DNA of 64,000 nucleotides from Olsenella sp. KGMB02461. GTDB taxonomy: Bacteria; Actinomycetota; Coriobacteriia; Coriobacteriales; Atopobiaceae. The notes below the pieces were generated by a model. It saw nothing but the letters and a program-made list of their open reading frames with translations. It was not told where the DNA came from and made no database searches. How positions within the stretch are numbered: the first letter of the stretch is position 1; every line of letters starts with the position of its first letter. The DNA lies in the NCBI RefSeq assembly GCF_012584445.1, contig NZ_JABAHI010000012.1:1-64000 (forward strand), in the 5' to 3' direction. Position numbers and translations under genes: made by a program. Positions 37,267 to 46,700 of the stretch are shown here, piece by piece.

Positions 37267-37875
37267 ATGTTGGAGATTCCCGGATACCCCTCGCCGGCCC
37301 CGGGACAGGTGCCCTTGGAGGCCATCCGCGCCGAGCTGGGGGATTGCCATAGGTGCCCTCTGTGGGAGACCCGCACGCATATCGTCTTTGGTGACGGCAG
37401 CCCCCATGCCCGCGTCATGATCATTGGGGAGGCCCCGGGCAAAAACGAAGACCTCCAAGGCGTTCCCTTTGTGGGCGCCGCAGGCAAGAAGCTGGACGCG
37501 CTGCTGGAGATCGCGAACCTGCGGCGGGACGAGGTCTATATCGCCAACGTGCTCAAATGCCGGCCCCCTTCAAACCGCGACCCGCGCCCCGAGGAAATCG
37601 CCGAGTGCAGCCCCTTCCTGCGCGAGCAGATACGCTCCATCTGGCCCGAGGTGCTGGTGTGCCTGGGCAACTTCGCCACTCGCTTCGTCCTCCATACCGA
37701 GAAGGGCATCACCGCCCTGCGCGGGCGTTTCTACGAGACGGGGCACTTCCGGGTGCTCCCGGTGTTTCACCCGGCAGCCGCCATCTACGACCGCACCAAG
37801 CAAGCCTCTTTGGAAGAGGACTTCGCTCTGCTGGGACAGTGGCTGGCCACCCATGAGCCGCCCCAAGGAGCGTGA
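37267..37875 (+). CDS. Uracil-DNA glycosylase, family 4 (iron-sulfur type)
   Basis: This 202-residue enzyme removes uracil from DNA. The [12 protein letters not shown] motif (the family-4 version of the catalytic loop), the HPAA motif near the end, and four cysteines (Cys27, Cys30, Cys98, Cys114) matching the CxxC-x(n)-C-x15-C pattern for a [4Fe-4S] cluster identify it. It is encoded 12 bp after alr, with tsaE starting immediately after its stop codon. The link to the cell-wall and tRNA genes is probably only operon sharing. Confidence 0.93.
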   Translation: MLEIPGYPSPAPGQVPLEAIRAELGDCHRCPLWETRTHIVFGDGSPHARVMIIGEAPGKNEDLQGVPFVGAAGKKLDALLEIANLRRDEVYIANVLKCRPPSNRDPRPEEIAECSPFLREQIRSIWPEVLVCLGNFATRFVLHTEKGITALRGRFYETGHFRVLPVFHPAAAIYDRTKQASLEEDFALLGQWLATHEPPQGA

Positions 37876-38394
37876 ATGAGCGATCTTACCCGCCGCAGCG
37901 ACGGCTGCTACTTAAGCACCTCTCCCTTCGCCACCCAAGAGCTAGGAGCCCTCTTGGGCCGGTGTGTGCGCGAGGGCGACCTGGTGATTCTCACGGGCGA
38001 TTTGGGCGCCGGCAAAACCAACCTCACTCAGGGGGTGGCCCGGGCGTTGGGAGTCTCCGAGCCTGTGACCAGCCCCACCTTCAACATCTTGGCCATCCAT
38101 GAGGGAGACGGCCTTGCACTCTATCACTTCGACCTCTATCGCTTGGAGGACGCCGATCAGCTGGGAGATGCCGGCGTCCTCGATATCGCCGGCGTCGAGG
38201 GCGTGAGCCTGGTGGAATGGGGCGAACCTTTCGCGTCCCTGTTGGGAGACGATCGTCTGGAGGTCGCCATCTCTCGCGTGGGCCAGGGGGCAGGGGAGCC
38301 TGCCCGTCAAATTCAGGCGACCGGCTGCGGCGGGCGTGGCCGCGCGCTGGCTCAAGCCTGGGACAAGGCCGTGGCAGACGCTCTGTCCTCCTAG
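37876..38394 (+). CDS. tsaE: tRNA threonylcarbamoyladenosine synthesis ATPase TsaE
   Basis: TsaE is the P-loop ATPase that regenerates the TsaB-TsaD complex during t6A37 formation in tRNA. The 172-residue protein has Walker A GDLGAGKT at residues 41-48, then SPTFNILAIHEG and YHFDLYRL, and VEWGE, all typical. ATG follows the glycosylase stop directly. The partner subunits are encoded next, in one fused protein. Confidence 0.95.
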   Translation: MSDLTRRSDGCYLSTSPFATQELGALLGRCVREGDLVILTGDLGAGKTNLTQGVARALGVSEPVTSPTFNILAIHEGDGLALYHFDLYRLEDADQLGDAGVLDIAGVEGVSLVEWGEPFASLLGDDRLEVAISRVGQGAGEPARQIQATGCGGRGRALAQAWDKAVADALSS

Positions 38395-38523
38395 GGGCCA
38401 AGCCGGGTAGAATGTGTGACGGCTCTGGTGCAGGCATTGCCCTCAGAGCCTCCTCGCCTCAGGCGGGCTGCCTTGTGCGCCTGTCTGGCGCCGTTCTGTC
38501 TCTTTGAGCATCCAGGAGCCCCC

Positions 38524-40980
38524 ATGGATTTCCCCCTTTCTTCCTATGTGCTGGCTTTCGACACCTCCACCGACGAGCTGGCCTGCGCCCTGGGCCGCTT
38601 CGACGGCCTCGATCCTCACCCAGGAGCTGCGGCTCAGGCGGGGTGTTTCTCGGTAGTGGCGGAGTCTGACTTCGCCTGCCGGCGCCAGGCCAATGTAGAG
38701 CTGGTCCCCACGTGCCAAAAGCTGTTGGAAGAGGCTGGCTGCGACATGGACCAGGTGGCGGGCATCGTGGTGGGCCGAGGCCCCGGCTCCTTTACTGGCG
38801 TGCGCATCGGCATCGCTACCGCCAAAGGCCTGGGCTGCGGGCGCGACTGCCCTGTGATGGGCGTTTCAACCCTTGACGCGGTGGCATGGCGCGCCTGGGA
38901 AGCCGGCGTGCGTGGTGTGGTGGGCGTGGTGGGAGACGCCATGCGCCATGAGGTCTACCCGGGCCTTTATGGCATCGATGACGCCGGCGTGACCAGGCTG
39001 TTCTCGGTGGAGACGGTGCTCAAGGCCCCTGAGGCCCAAAAGCTCTGGGCTCTCCGTGCCGACGCCCAAGACATCCAGCTCACCGGCGACGGCCTCAAAA
39101 AGTACGCCGACCTCTATCGCGAGGCTGGCCTCACCCACTTGCTGCCCCAAGAGCTCTGGGCGCCTTCGGGCGCCTCGCTTCTGCGGGCGGCGTCGGCGGC
39201 GCTTGAGGCCGTCGCTGCCAAGAAGGGCACGCCCTCAGAGCTTGCAGCCTCCGGGGAGCTCCCGGGCCATCCGGCGCTGGTGCTGCCGGTCTACACCAGG
39301 CTCTCAGATGCCGAGGAAAACGAGCTCAAACGCCTGGGCCTTTCCGAGCCTGCCACCGCTGCCACCACCGGCTGCGACGATGCGCTGGCCGACCGCCATC
39401 TGCAGCTGCGCCCCATGTCGGTAAACGACCTGGAGGCGGTCTCGCTTTTGGAGGACGCGGCCTTTGCGGGCAGCGAGCATACCCCTTGGAGCCAGTCGAT
39501 GTTTGCAGAAGAGCTGGGCCAGCCGGGGCGCTCTTGGTGGGTAGCTCACGACGAGGGCCAGGTCGTGGGCTTTGCTGGCGGAAGGCTGGCCGGCGACGAC
39601 CTGGAGATCTTGGACGTGGCGGTGTCTGCCGCGCGCCGCCGCGAGGGCATCGGCACACGCCTTTTGGCCCGGGTGGCCTATGACGGCCAGGTGCTGGGGG
39701 CGCGCAGCTCCTCGTTGGAGGTCTTCTCGGCCAATGGCGAGGCCCGGGCGCTCTATGAGTCGCTGGGGTATAGCGAGGCCGGCGTGCGCACCGACTATTA
39801 CGGCACCGGCCAGGATGCGATTGTCATGACGGCGGGGCTGCCGCTCTCAGTGAAGCCTACCAGCGACAGGCCGGACCCCACTTCCCAGGTGGCCCTGTGG
39901 CCTGTGGAAGATCCCGCGCGCAGCAGCGAGGCTGCCAAAGCCATCCTGGCAGCCCAGCCCCTTATCTTGGCAATCGAGAGCTCCTGCGATGAGACTGCCA
40001 TGGCCGTCATCGACGGCGAGGGCACGATTCTTGCCAACGTGGTGTCCACGCAGATCGACTTCCATGCGCGCTTCGGCGGCGTGGTGCCAGAGATCGCCAG
40101 CCGCAAGCATACCGAGGCCATCGTGGGCGTCTATCAGGAGACGTTGGAACAGGCGGGTGCGGCGCTGGGCTGCGGCACCCTTCTGGCTTCCGACCTGGCG
40201 GCGGTGGGCGTCACGCAAGGCCCCGGACTGGTAGGCGCCTTGGTGGTGGGCGTGGCGTTTGCCAAAGGCCTCTGTGCAGGAGCCGGCCTGCCTCTCATTG
40301 GGGTGAACCATCTGGAAGGCCATCTTTATGCCAACCTCTTTGAGACGCCGGATCTCAAGCCGCCCTTTGTGGCCAGCCTGGTCTCTGGCGGCCACACCAT
40401 GCTGGTGCATGTGCGTCATTGGGGCGACTACCAGGTGCTGGGCGAGACCATCGACGATGCGGTGGGCGAGGCCTTTGACAAGGTGGCCAAGGCGCTGGGC
40501 CTGGGCTATCCCGGCGGCCCGGTCATCAGCCGCTTGGCTGCCCGGGGAAACCCCAAGGCCGTGGCCTTCCCCCGCGCCATGCTCCACAGCCACGACTATC
40601 GCTTCTCGCTCTCGGGATTGAAGACGGCGGTGATCACCTACATCGAGGGCGAAAACGCCGCTGGCAGACCCATCGACCTGCCCGACCTGGCGGCCAGCTT
40701 CCAGGCGGCGGTCATCGACGTGCAGGTGGCCAAGGCGCTCACCGCCGTAGAAGAGTGCGATGTGGACGACTTTTGCGTGGGCGGCGGAGTGGCTGCCAAT
40801 CCGGCATTGCGCGAAGCCTATGTTCAGGCGTTGGGCCAGCGAGGGGTGCGCGTCACGCTGCCGCCGCTTTCTGCCTGCACCGACAATGCAGCCATGATCG
40901 CCCTGGTGGCCCTGCGGGAGTACCGAGCGAAGAAGTTCGCCCCGCTTGCCATGGATGCCGACCCCAACTGGAGCCTCTAG
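38524..40980 (+). CDS. Three-domain fusion TsaB-RimI-TsaD
   Basis: This 818-residue protein joins three functions usually on separate genes. Residues 1 to about 270 are TsaB (LAFDTSTDELACALGR, GRGPGSFTGVRIGIATAKGLG). About 290-440 is a GNAT acetyltransferase of RimI type (LQLRPMSVNDLEAVSLLE, RRREGIGTRLL, YESLGYSEAG). About 480-818 is TsaD (AIESSCDETAMAVIDGEG, the metal-binding His596 and His600 in HLEGH, DDAVGEAFDKVAKALGLGYPGGP). TsaB and TsaD form the t6A37-synthesising heterodimer with TsaE, and RimI acetylates ribosomal protein S18. The ATG at 38524, with CCAGGAG upstream, is preferred to an earlier frame start at 38416. No frameshift interrupts the domains. Confidence 0.95.
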   Translation: MDFPLSSYVLAFDTSTDELACALGRFDGLDPHPGAAAQAGCFSVVAESDFACRRQANVELVPTCQKLLEEAGCDMDQVAGIVVGRGPGSFTGVRIGIATAKGLGCGRDCPVMGVSTLDAVAWRAWEAGVRGVVGVVGDAMRHEVYPGLYGIDDAGVTRLFSVETVLKAPEAQKLWALRADAQDIQLTGDGLKKYADLYREAGLTHLLPQELWAPSGASLLRAASAALEAVAAKKGTPSELAASGELPGHPALVLPVYTRLSDAEENELKRLGLSEPATAATTGCDDALADRHLQLRPMSVNDLEAVSLLEDAAFAGSEHTPWSQSMFAEELGQPGRSWWVAHDEGQVVGFAGGRLAGDDLEILDVAVSAARRREGIGTRLLARVAYDGQVLGARSSSLEVFSANGEARALYESLGYSEAGVRTDYYGTGQDAIVMTAGLPLSVKPTSDRPDPTSQVALWPVEDPARSSEAAKAILAAQPLILAIESSCDETAMAVIDGEGTILANVVSTQIDFHARFGGVVPEIASRKHTEAIVGVYQETLEQAGAALGCGTLLASDLAAVGVTQGPGLVGALVVGVAFAKGLCAGAGLPLIGVNHLEGHLYANLFETPDLKPPFVASLVSGGHTMLVHVRHWGDYQVLGETIDDAVGEAFDKVAKALGLGYPGGPVISRLAARGNPKAVAFPRAMLHSHDYRFSLSGLKTAVITYIEGENAAGRPIDLPDLAASFQAAVIDVQVAKALTAVEECDVDDFCVGGGVAANPALREAYVQALGQRGVRVTLPPLSACTDNAAMIALVALREYRAKKFAPLAMDADPNWSL

Positions 40981-41240
40981 CCTTAAAAGCGCGGGGCAAG
41001 AGGCTCGCTGGGGCTGCCGAGGGCGCAATTATCGGCAACCGTAGATGCGACAAGTTGGCGCCCCTTGGGCACACCTATTGTTCACAATGTTGCAAACGTT
41101 TCTCATTTGAAGCTTTGTGAAGGGGTTTACCCGCACCTTTCGGTTTCGTAAGACGCGCGTAATGAGGGGCCTTTGGCTGTGAGGTGCTTCTACACTTACA
41201 TTGCTATGTAAAGCTGAAGCACGACAGAAAGGGGAAGCCA
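40981..41240. promoter_or_regulatory. Intergenic region before the two-component system
   Basis: No gene is seen in 260 bp. It contains TGCCGA (41015-41020) and TCGGCA (41032-41037) as a half-conserved inverted pair of the dispersed motif, ATTGT-TC-ACAAT at 41077-41088, and TTACAT-TGCT-ATGTAA at 41196-41211, 30 bp before the regulator start. The last could be an operator at the response-regulator promoter. Confidence 0.45.
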
Positions 41241-41945
41241 ATGTCTCTGGAGCGTCCTCTGGTGTTGGTAGCCGACGATGATGCGGCCATCGTCGAGCTT
41301 GTGTGCACCCTCGTGCGCGCTGACGGCATGGATGCCATTGGTGCCCGCGATGGGCAAGAGGCCTTGCGTCTTTTTGCAGACTGTGGCCCTGACCTGGTGA
41401 TCCTTGATCTCATGATGCCCGTTATGGACGGCTTTGAGGCCTGCGAGCAGATCAGGCATCTTTCACCCGGCGTGCCCATCGTGTTCTTGTCGGCCAAAGA
41501 CGGCGAGTCCGACAAGGTCGTAGGCCTCACCCTTGGGGCGGACGACTATGTGACCAAGCCCTTCCGTCCTCGAGAGCTTATGGCCAGGATCCACGCCCGC
41601 CTGCGCGCGGCCCGCATCCAGGATCCCGACAGGCCCGAGCTTGCGGTGGGGGCCTTGGAGCTTGACCCGGTGAGCCACAAGGCGCGCCTGTTGGGCAAGG
41701 AGCTGCAGCTCACGCCCACTGAGTTCAGGCTGCTGCAAGAGCTTTTGCGTGCGGGTGGCGAGCCGGTTTCGGTAGGAGAGCTCTTTGAGCGCGTGTGGGA
41801 TGCGCCGGCAGACCAATCTGCCAAAAACACCGTTATGGTGCATATCCGCCGTTTGCGCGGCAAGCTGGAGCGGGTGGATGCTTCTGAGGAATACATCCAA
41901 ACAGTCTGGGGCGTAGGGTATCGTGTGTTGGGGGATGTCCAATAG
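41241..41945 (+). CDS. OmpR-family response regulator
   Basis: The 234-residue protein has an N-terminal receiver with the phosphorylated Asp56 (LVILDLMMPVMDGF), conserved Thr/Ser and Lys (FLSAKDGES, DDYVTKPF), and a C-terminal winged helix (LTPTEFRLLQELLRAGGEPVSVGELFERVWD). The ATG at 41241 is backed by AAAGGGGAAG; an earlier in-frame start at 41184 adds an unrelated tail. It forms a pair with the histidine kinase 91 bp downstream. The signal is unknown; cell-envelope sensing is a guess from the kinase type. Confidence 0.95.
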   Translation: MSLERPLVLVADDDAAIVELVCTLVRADGMDAIGARDGQEALRLFADCGPDLVILDLMMPVMDGFEACEQIRHLSPGVPIVFLSAKDGESDKVVGLTLGADDYVTKPFRPRELMARIHARLRAARIQDPDRPELAVGALELDPVSHKARLLGKELQLTPTEFRLLQELLRAGGEPVSVGELFERVWDAPADQSAKNTVMVHIRRLRGKLERVDASEEYIQTVWGVGYRVLGDVQ

Positions 41946-42036
41946 GCATGGCGGCCTGCTTCTGGTGGGGTTGAGGGCGTGCGCTATGTCTTGAGGGCTT
42001 TTGACTGCCATCAACCGCGCAACCAAGGGGGCGCCT

Positions 42037-43437
42037 GTGAGCTTTCACAACAATCCGCAAACGCGCCAGCTGTCTCGCTCGCTTTGGCTCAGGCTTGCCC
42101 TGTTGGTGGCCGTCTGGTCGCTCTTCTGCGCGCTCTTCGCCCTCACTACCCAGGACTTTTGGCATACGATGGGCGAGGCGGTGGCCCGATCCCAGTCTCC
42201 TTGGCAGCAGTACTCCGCCGCAGACTACAACGCGTTGGTGGAGCACGGCCTTTTTAACGGCGAGCGCGAGTATCAGGTCCAGATGATCTACGATGCGGCG
42301 GGCGAGCCCACCTACTATGTGCGCGACATTACGATCTACGAGCAAGTGCGCGCCCTCAAAGGGCCGTTGGCCCTGGGTTCCTATCTGCTGGGCCTCTTGG
42401 TGATAGCGGGGTTGGTGCTGCGCCGATCCATCGGGTATTACGCCCAGCTTACAGGCGCAGTGGCACAGTTGGTGGCAAACCCCGAGGAGCCCGTGCGACT
42501 CTCCGACGAGCTCTCCGTCACCGAGCAAGAGCTCAACCAAGTGCGCTGCCAGCGCATCGCTGCCGATAAGGCGGCTCACGCCGCCGAGCATCGCAAGGAT
42601 GAGCTGGTCACCTACTTGGCCCATGACTTGCGGACGCCCATGACCTCGGTGATAGGCTACCTCGACCTGCTTTGTGAGGCTCCGGAGCTGCCGGAGGACG
42701 CCAAAGACCGCTACATCGCCATCGCCCGCGATCGCGCGGTGCGCCTGGAGGGCTTGGTAGAAGAGCTTTTCGAGATCACAAGGTTCAACCTGCAGACCAT
42801 CCCCTTGGAGCGCCAAGAGGTGGATCTGGCCATGTTGGCCGAACAGGTTGCCGACGAAGCCTACCCCGATGCCTGCGACCACCAGCTCACTGTCAAAGTG
42901 ACGGCTCAGGAGGGCGCGATCTGCTCGGTAGACCCTGAGCGCATCGCCCGCATGCTGGGGAACCTGCTGCGCAACGCGGTGGCTCATGCCACGCCTCACA
43001 CAGAGATATCGGTGGCGGTGACCTGCACCTCTATGCCTCAAGGACCCAGTGTGCCTGCCATTTCGGCTTCGGCCCCAGGCGCCCCCACGGCGCCTGCCGA
43101 GGCAGAGGCTGCTGCCGTGTCGGCTGCGGCGCCCATGTCTGCCCAGGATTTGGAGGGCGTCGCCCCCCAGGGCCCCGAAGCGGTGGAGCTTGCGGTGGCA
43201 GACCACGGGCCGGACATCCCGCCCGAGCTCATCCCCCATGTCTTCGAACGCTTTGTGCGCGGCGACGAGTCGCGGGGCCAAGAGGGTGGCACTGGCCTGG
43301 GCCTTTCCATCGTCCAGGAGATCGTGCAAGCCCACGGAGGCCTGGTCTCGGTGGAAAGCGGCGGAGGCACCACCGTGTTTCGCGTATTCTTGCCCAAGGC
43401 TCCCGTCCTTGGCAGCGATCCTGACGCCCAGTCATAG
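42037..43437 (+). CDS. Sensor histidine kinase with a low-complexity insertion
   Basis: The 466-residue kinase has an N-terminal membrane helix (LALLVAVWSLFCALFAL), an extracytoplasmic loop of about 80 residues, a second helix (LALGSYLLGLLVIAGLVL), the phosphorylated His196 (LAHDLRTPMTSVIGYLDLL), and an HATPase_c domain with NLLRNAV and GTGLGLSIVQEIV. Between the N-box and the next strand (VELAVADHGPDIP) there is an extra Ala/Pro/Ser-rich stretch at about residues 329-385. GTG at 42037 has AAGGGGG upstream and is preferred to TTG at 42001. Confidence 0.93.
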   Translation: MSFHNNPQTRQLSRSLWLRLALLVAVWSLFCALFALTTQDFWHTMGEAVARSQSPWQQYSAADYNALVEHGLFNGEREYQVQMIYDAAGEPTYYVRDITIYEQVRALKGPLALGSYLLGLLVIAGLVLRRSIGYYAQLTGAVAQLVANPEEPVRLSDELSVTEQELNQVRCQRIAADKAAHAAEHRKDELVTYLAHDLRTPMTSVIGYLDLLCEAPELPEDAKDRYIAIARDRAVRLEGLVEELFEITRFNLQTIPLERQEVDLAMLAEQVADEAYPDACDHQLTVKVTAQEGAICSVDPERIARMLGNLLRNAVAHATPHTEISVAVTCTSMPQGPSVPAISASAPGAPTAPAEAEAAAVSAAAPMSAQDLEGVAPQGPEAVELAVADHGPDIPPELIPHVFERFVRGDESRGQEGGTGLGLSIVQEIVQAHGGLVSVESGGGTTVFRVFLPKAPVLGSDPDAQS

Positions 43438-43706
43438 CCCCTGTTGCCGCTAATCGAAATTCATAAATATCAAAATGCCTGGGGAAATGCAATAAAATAT
43501 ATAGATAAAGTTTGAATACTCTAATCGAAACTTCAAAAATAAGAGCAAGTAGGCCCCTGGTTACCAAAATACCGGTCGAGCAACCTCGTAAAATGCCAGT
43601 TGCTAAATTAAGGGTCCAACTTTAACATCCTTACAGCATAAATTAAGGAACATGGGCAACCTGTGTACCAAAAGAGAGAATATGCAAGGGTGTTAAAGGG
43701 GGACCA
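43438..43706. promoter_or_regulatory. AT-rich region upstream of the surface-protein gene
   Basis: This 269-bp region is far richer in A and T than its surroundings. CTAATCGAAA occurs twice (43450-43459 and 43521-43530), 71 bp apart and followed by TTC or CTTC. AAAGGGGGACC provides the ribosome-binding site of the next gene. A regulated promoter for the adhesin is likely, but no clear -35/-10 pair is seen. Confidence 0.45.
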
Positions 43707-46700
43707 ATGAAGAACCCGCTCGCACAACGAATGATCGCTGGGCTCTTGACTCTCATTCTGGCGCTAGGATCTGGGCCGGGCGTCACTTCGGTGGCCTGGG
43801 CGCGCACGCTTGCCGAGGCTTCAGGGGCTGCGCCTCTGACTCAGGAAGCGCCGCTGCCAGAGGGGGCGGGAGAGCTAGAAGGCTCGGCTGCCGAGAAACC
43901 CGAGCCCTCAAACCAGGAAGACGGCGTCGCTCCCAATGAAGCTGCTCAGCCGGAAGAGCCTGAGGTTGCAGCCCCTGCCCAGCTCACGGTATCTGACGAG
44001 GCGCCGGCCCCAGCAAACCAGGAGCCTCTTCGCCGCGACGGCGCCTGGGTGGCCGCCGGCGACTTTCAAGTAAGCGGCGGCACTGCGGGCGTGGACTTCC
44101 AGTTCACCGCCCCCACGCTACACATCCTCACCTCCACGCCGCTCACGGTGAAAAACGCCAACAGTACCGTGGCCACCGCCCACAATATCGAAGTCAATGC
44201 CGGTGTGAAGGCCGACCTTACCCTTGCGGGCGTCAATATCTCCTGCGATGCCACGTCGCCTATCAATATGGTCACCAACTCCATGGATACCGCCACGGGG
44301 CAGAAGGCCGTGCAGGCCAGCGAGATCCTGCATCCCACCAAGCTGCACCTCACCTTAGCCGACGGCTCCATCAACACTCTCGCCAACACCCACAACTCCA
44401 ATTACGACGGCCGCGCCGGCATCCGCGTGGGTTGGGGTTCGGTCTTGGTCATCGACGATTCCGTTCGAAACCTTGACGCATCGAACCAAATCGTGACCCC
44501 TGCCAACGGCGTGGTTGCCAAGGATGTCACGCTGGTAGGCGGCCAGACCCTCAAGGCAGGGGACCCTCTCACCAAGATGGATTCCGCCAACCCCGGCTCT
44601 TTGGCGGTGGCAGGCGGCGCCCATTCGGCGGGCATCGGCGGCGGCAATAAAGAGAACGCCGGCACCATCATCATCAACGGCGGAAACATCAACTCCAAGG
44701 TGCAGTACTTCACCGGCAGCGGCGATTGGGGCCTGCCCAACGGCTCCGGCATTGGCGGCGGCGCTTCTGGCTCTGGCACGATCATCACCATCAACGGCGG
44801 TCGCGTGGAGGCTACGGGCGGTTCTTGCGGCACCGGCATTGGCGCGGGCTTTGGCTACGTGAACAATGGCAACAGCCATGTAGTGGGCAGCGCTCTTCCC
44901 GATGCCATCGCTGTCCCAGAAGACGGCACCAATGCCAAGGCGTTCACCTATAGCTACCTGCGCAACCCGCCTTTCACCAAAGACTCCACCGTTGCGGCGC
45001 AAAACGGCAACGCTCCCTTCAACATGCAGTATCCCAACAATGCGAACTTCATGACGGTGGCGGGCGACATCTCCATCAACGGCGGCTATGTTATTGCCAA
45101 TGCCGCCTACCATGGGAATGCCATTGGCCAGTGCTGCGCCCACGGCGGTGCTTCCAACGAGGGGCACGTCATTCGAGTGACCGGAGGTACGGTCATCTCT
45201 CGCGTGCGCAACAAGACTTCTTCCGATCCTTACATGTATGGCATTGGCGCACGTAAGGGCTATACCATCGTGACCGGCGGTTCGGTGTTGGTGGAGGACC
45301 GTCCTGGTACCACAAGCCCCATGTTCCAAGGTTTGGGAGACACTGCCTACAACACTCAGAATGTCGCCAACTGGGACGACGTCATTCGCGAAGCGGGCGG
45401 AGACCCCCTCACCTCGAGCGCGCGCCTAAGCGACAACGACAAAGTGCAGATGGTAGCCATCGACCTTTCTGGCGAGTTTGGCAGCGGCGAGAACAAGACG
45501 GTGCCCATCACCAAGTGGAAGCTGGAGATCAACAACTTCGAGCAGAATTACGGATCTCCCTCTTATCTGGATGACGGCAAGCTCTATCTATGGCTCCCCT
45601 TGAGCGCCAAAGGCCAAAAGGTTACCGTGACGCTTTCCTATCGTGACAATGCCGGCGTTGAGAAGAACATCGAGCCTCTCTATGTCGAGAAGGTAGGCGG
45701 CGGCTCCCTGCTCAAGCGCTACATCGACATCGACATCGACAAGCTCACACCAGAGGAGCAGGCCTCGTTTGGCAAGCTCACCAAGGCTTATGACGGCGAG
45801 CCTTTCGAGACTCTCGACGTTTCCAAGACCCCCATCAATACCACCGGATTCGAGGAGTCGGGCAAGCTCTTGGACGACAAGGACGCAGTGAGCGTCTCTT
45901 ACCAACAATACGATGAGCGCGGCGGCAGCCCTCTGCCTGGAAGCAGTGTCATCACCACGGGCTCCATGCCTGCCGACACCGGCATCTTCAAATTCGAGCT
46001 CATCTCCAAGCAGTACGCCAAAGAAGGCACCGACTTTGGCAAGAGCTACTGGGGCCACCGCATCGCCGGTTGGTCTGAGATCACTCCGGTCCCTGCGGTG
46101 CTTACGGTGAACAGCGTGCAGTGGGGCTATCTGGATGAGGCTACCGGCGACTGGCAAGAGATCACTCAAAACGAGTCCGATGCCGGCAAAGCAGGAAACC
46201 GCCTCAGGCTGGACTTCAATATCCGCAGCGCGAACGACCAGGCCCTTGCCTGCGCCTCTCCCACAGGCTCCTTCCAGGTGTCTGTCGACGGAAAGAACGT
46301 GGGCGACCCCATCCCCCTCACCGAGGACGCTTTTAAAGCCTCCAAACACTCCGCATTGAGCCACGATGACCAGGAGGCCGTAGGCCCGGACGGCTCTGCC
46401 CAGAAGCGCCATGGCACCCAGGCGGTCTACTACCTCGACCCCTCCAACCGCGACGGCCTGCTTCGGCTGCTGATAGGTGCAGCATCGGGTGGCGAGCACA
46501 AGGTCAACATCGAGTACCTTGCCGATAAGAACTACATCCAAGGCGCCGATAAGAACCCTGAAAACCAAGATGACGGCACTGCTGTCATCGTGCCCGTGAC
46601 GCCTGAGAGTGAAGTGAAGGGCGACGGCGTCACCATCACGGACACGCCTACCGATCCTGCCGATCCCATAAAGCCTTCTGATCCTCATGACCCGGATTAC

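Noticed and set aside
40981-41240. A tRNA gene in the gap before the response regulator
   Set aside because: No cloverleaf, T-loop consensus or CCA end could be built from this stretch.
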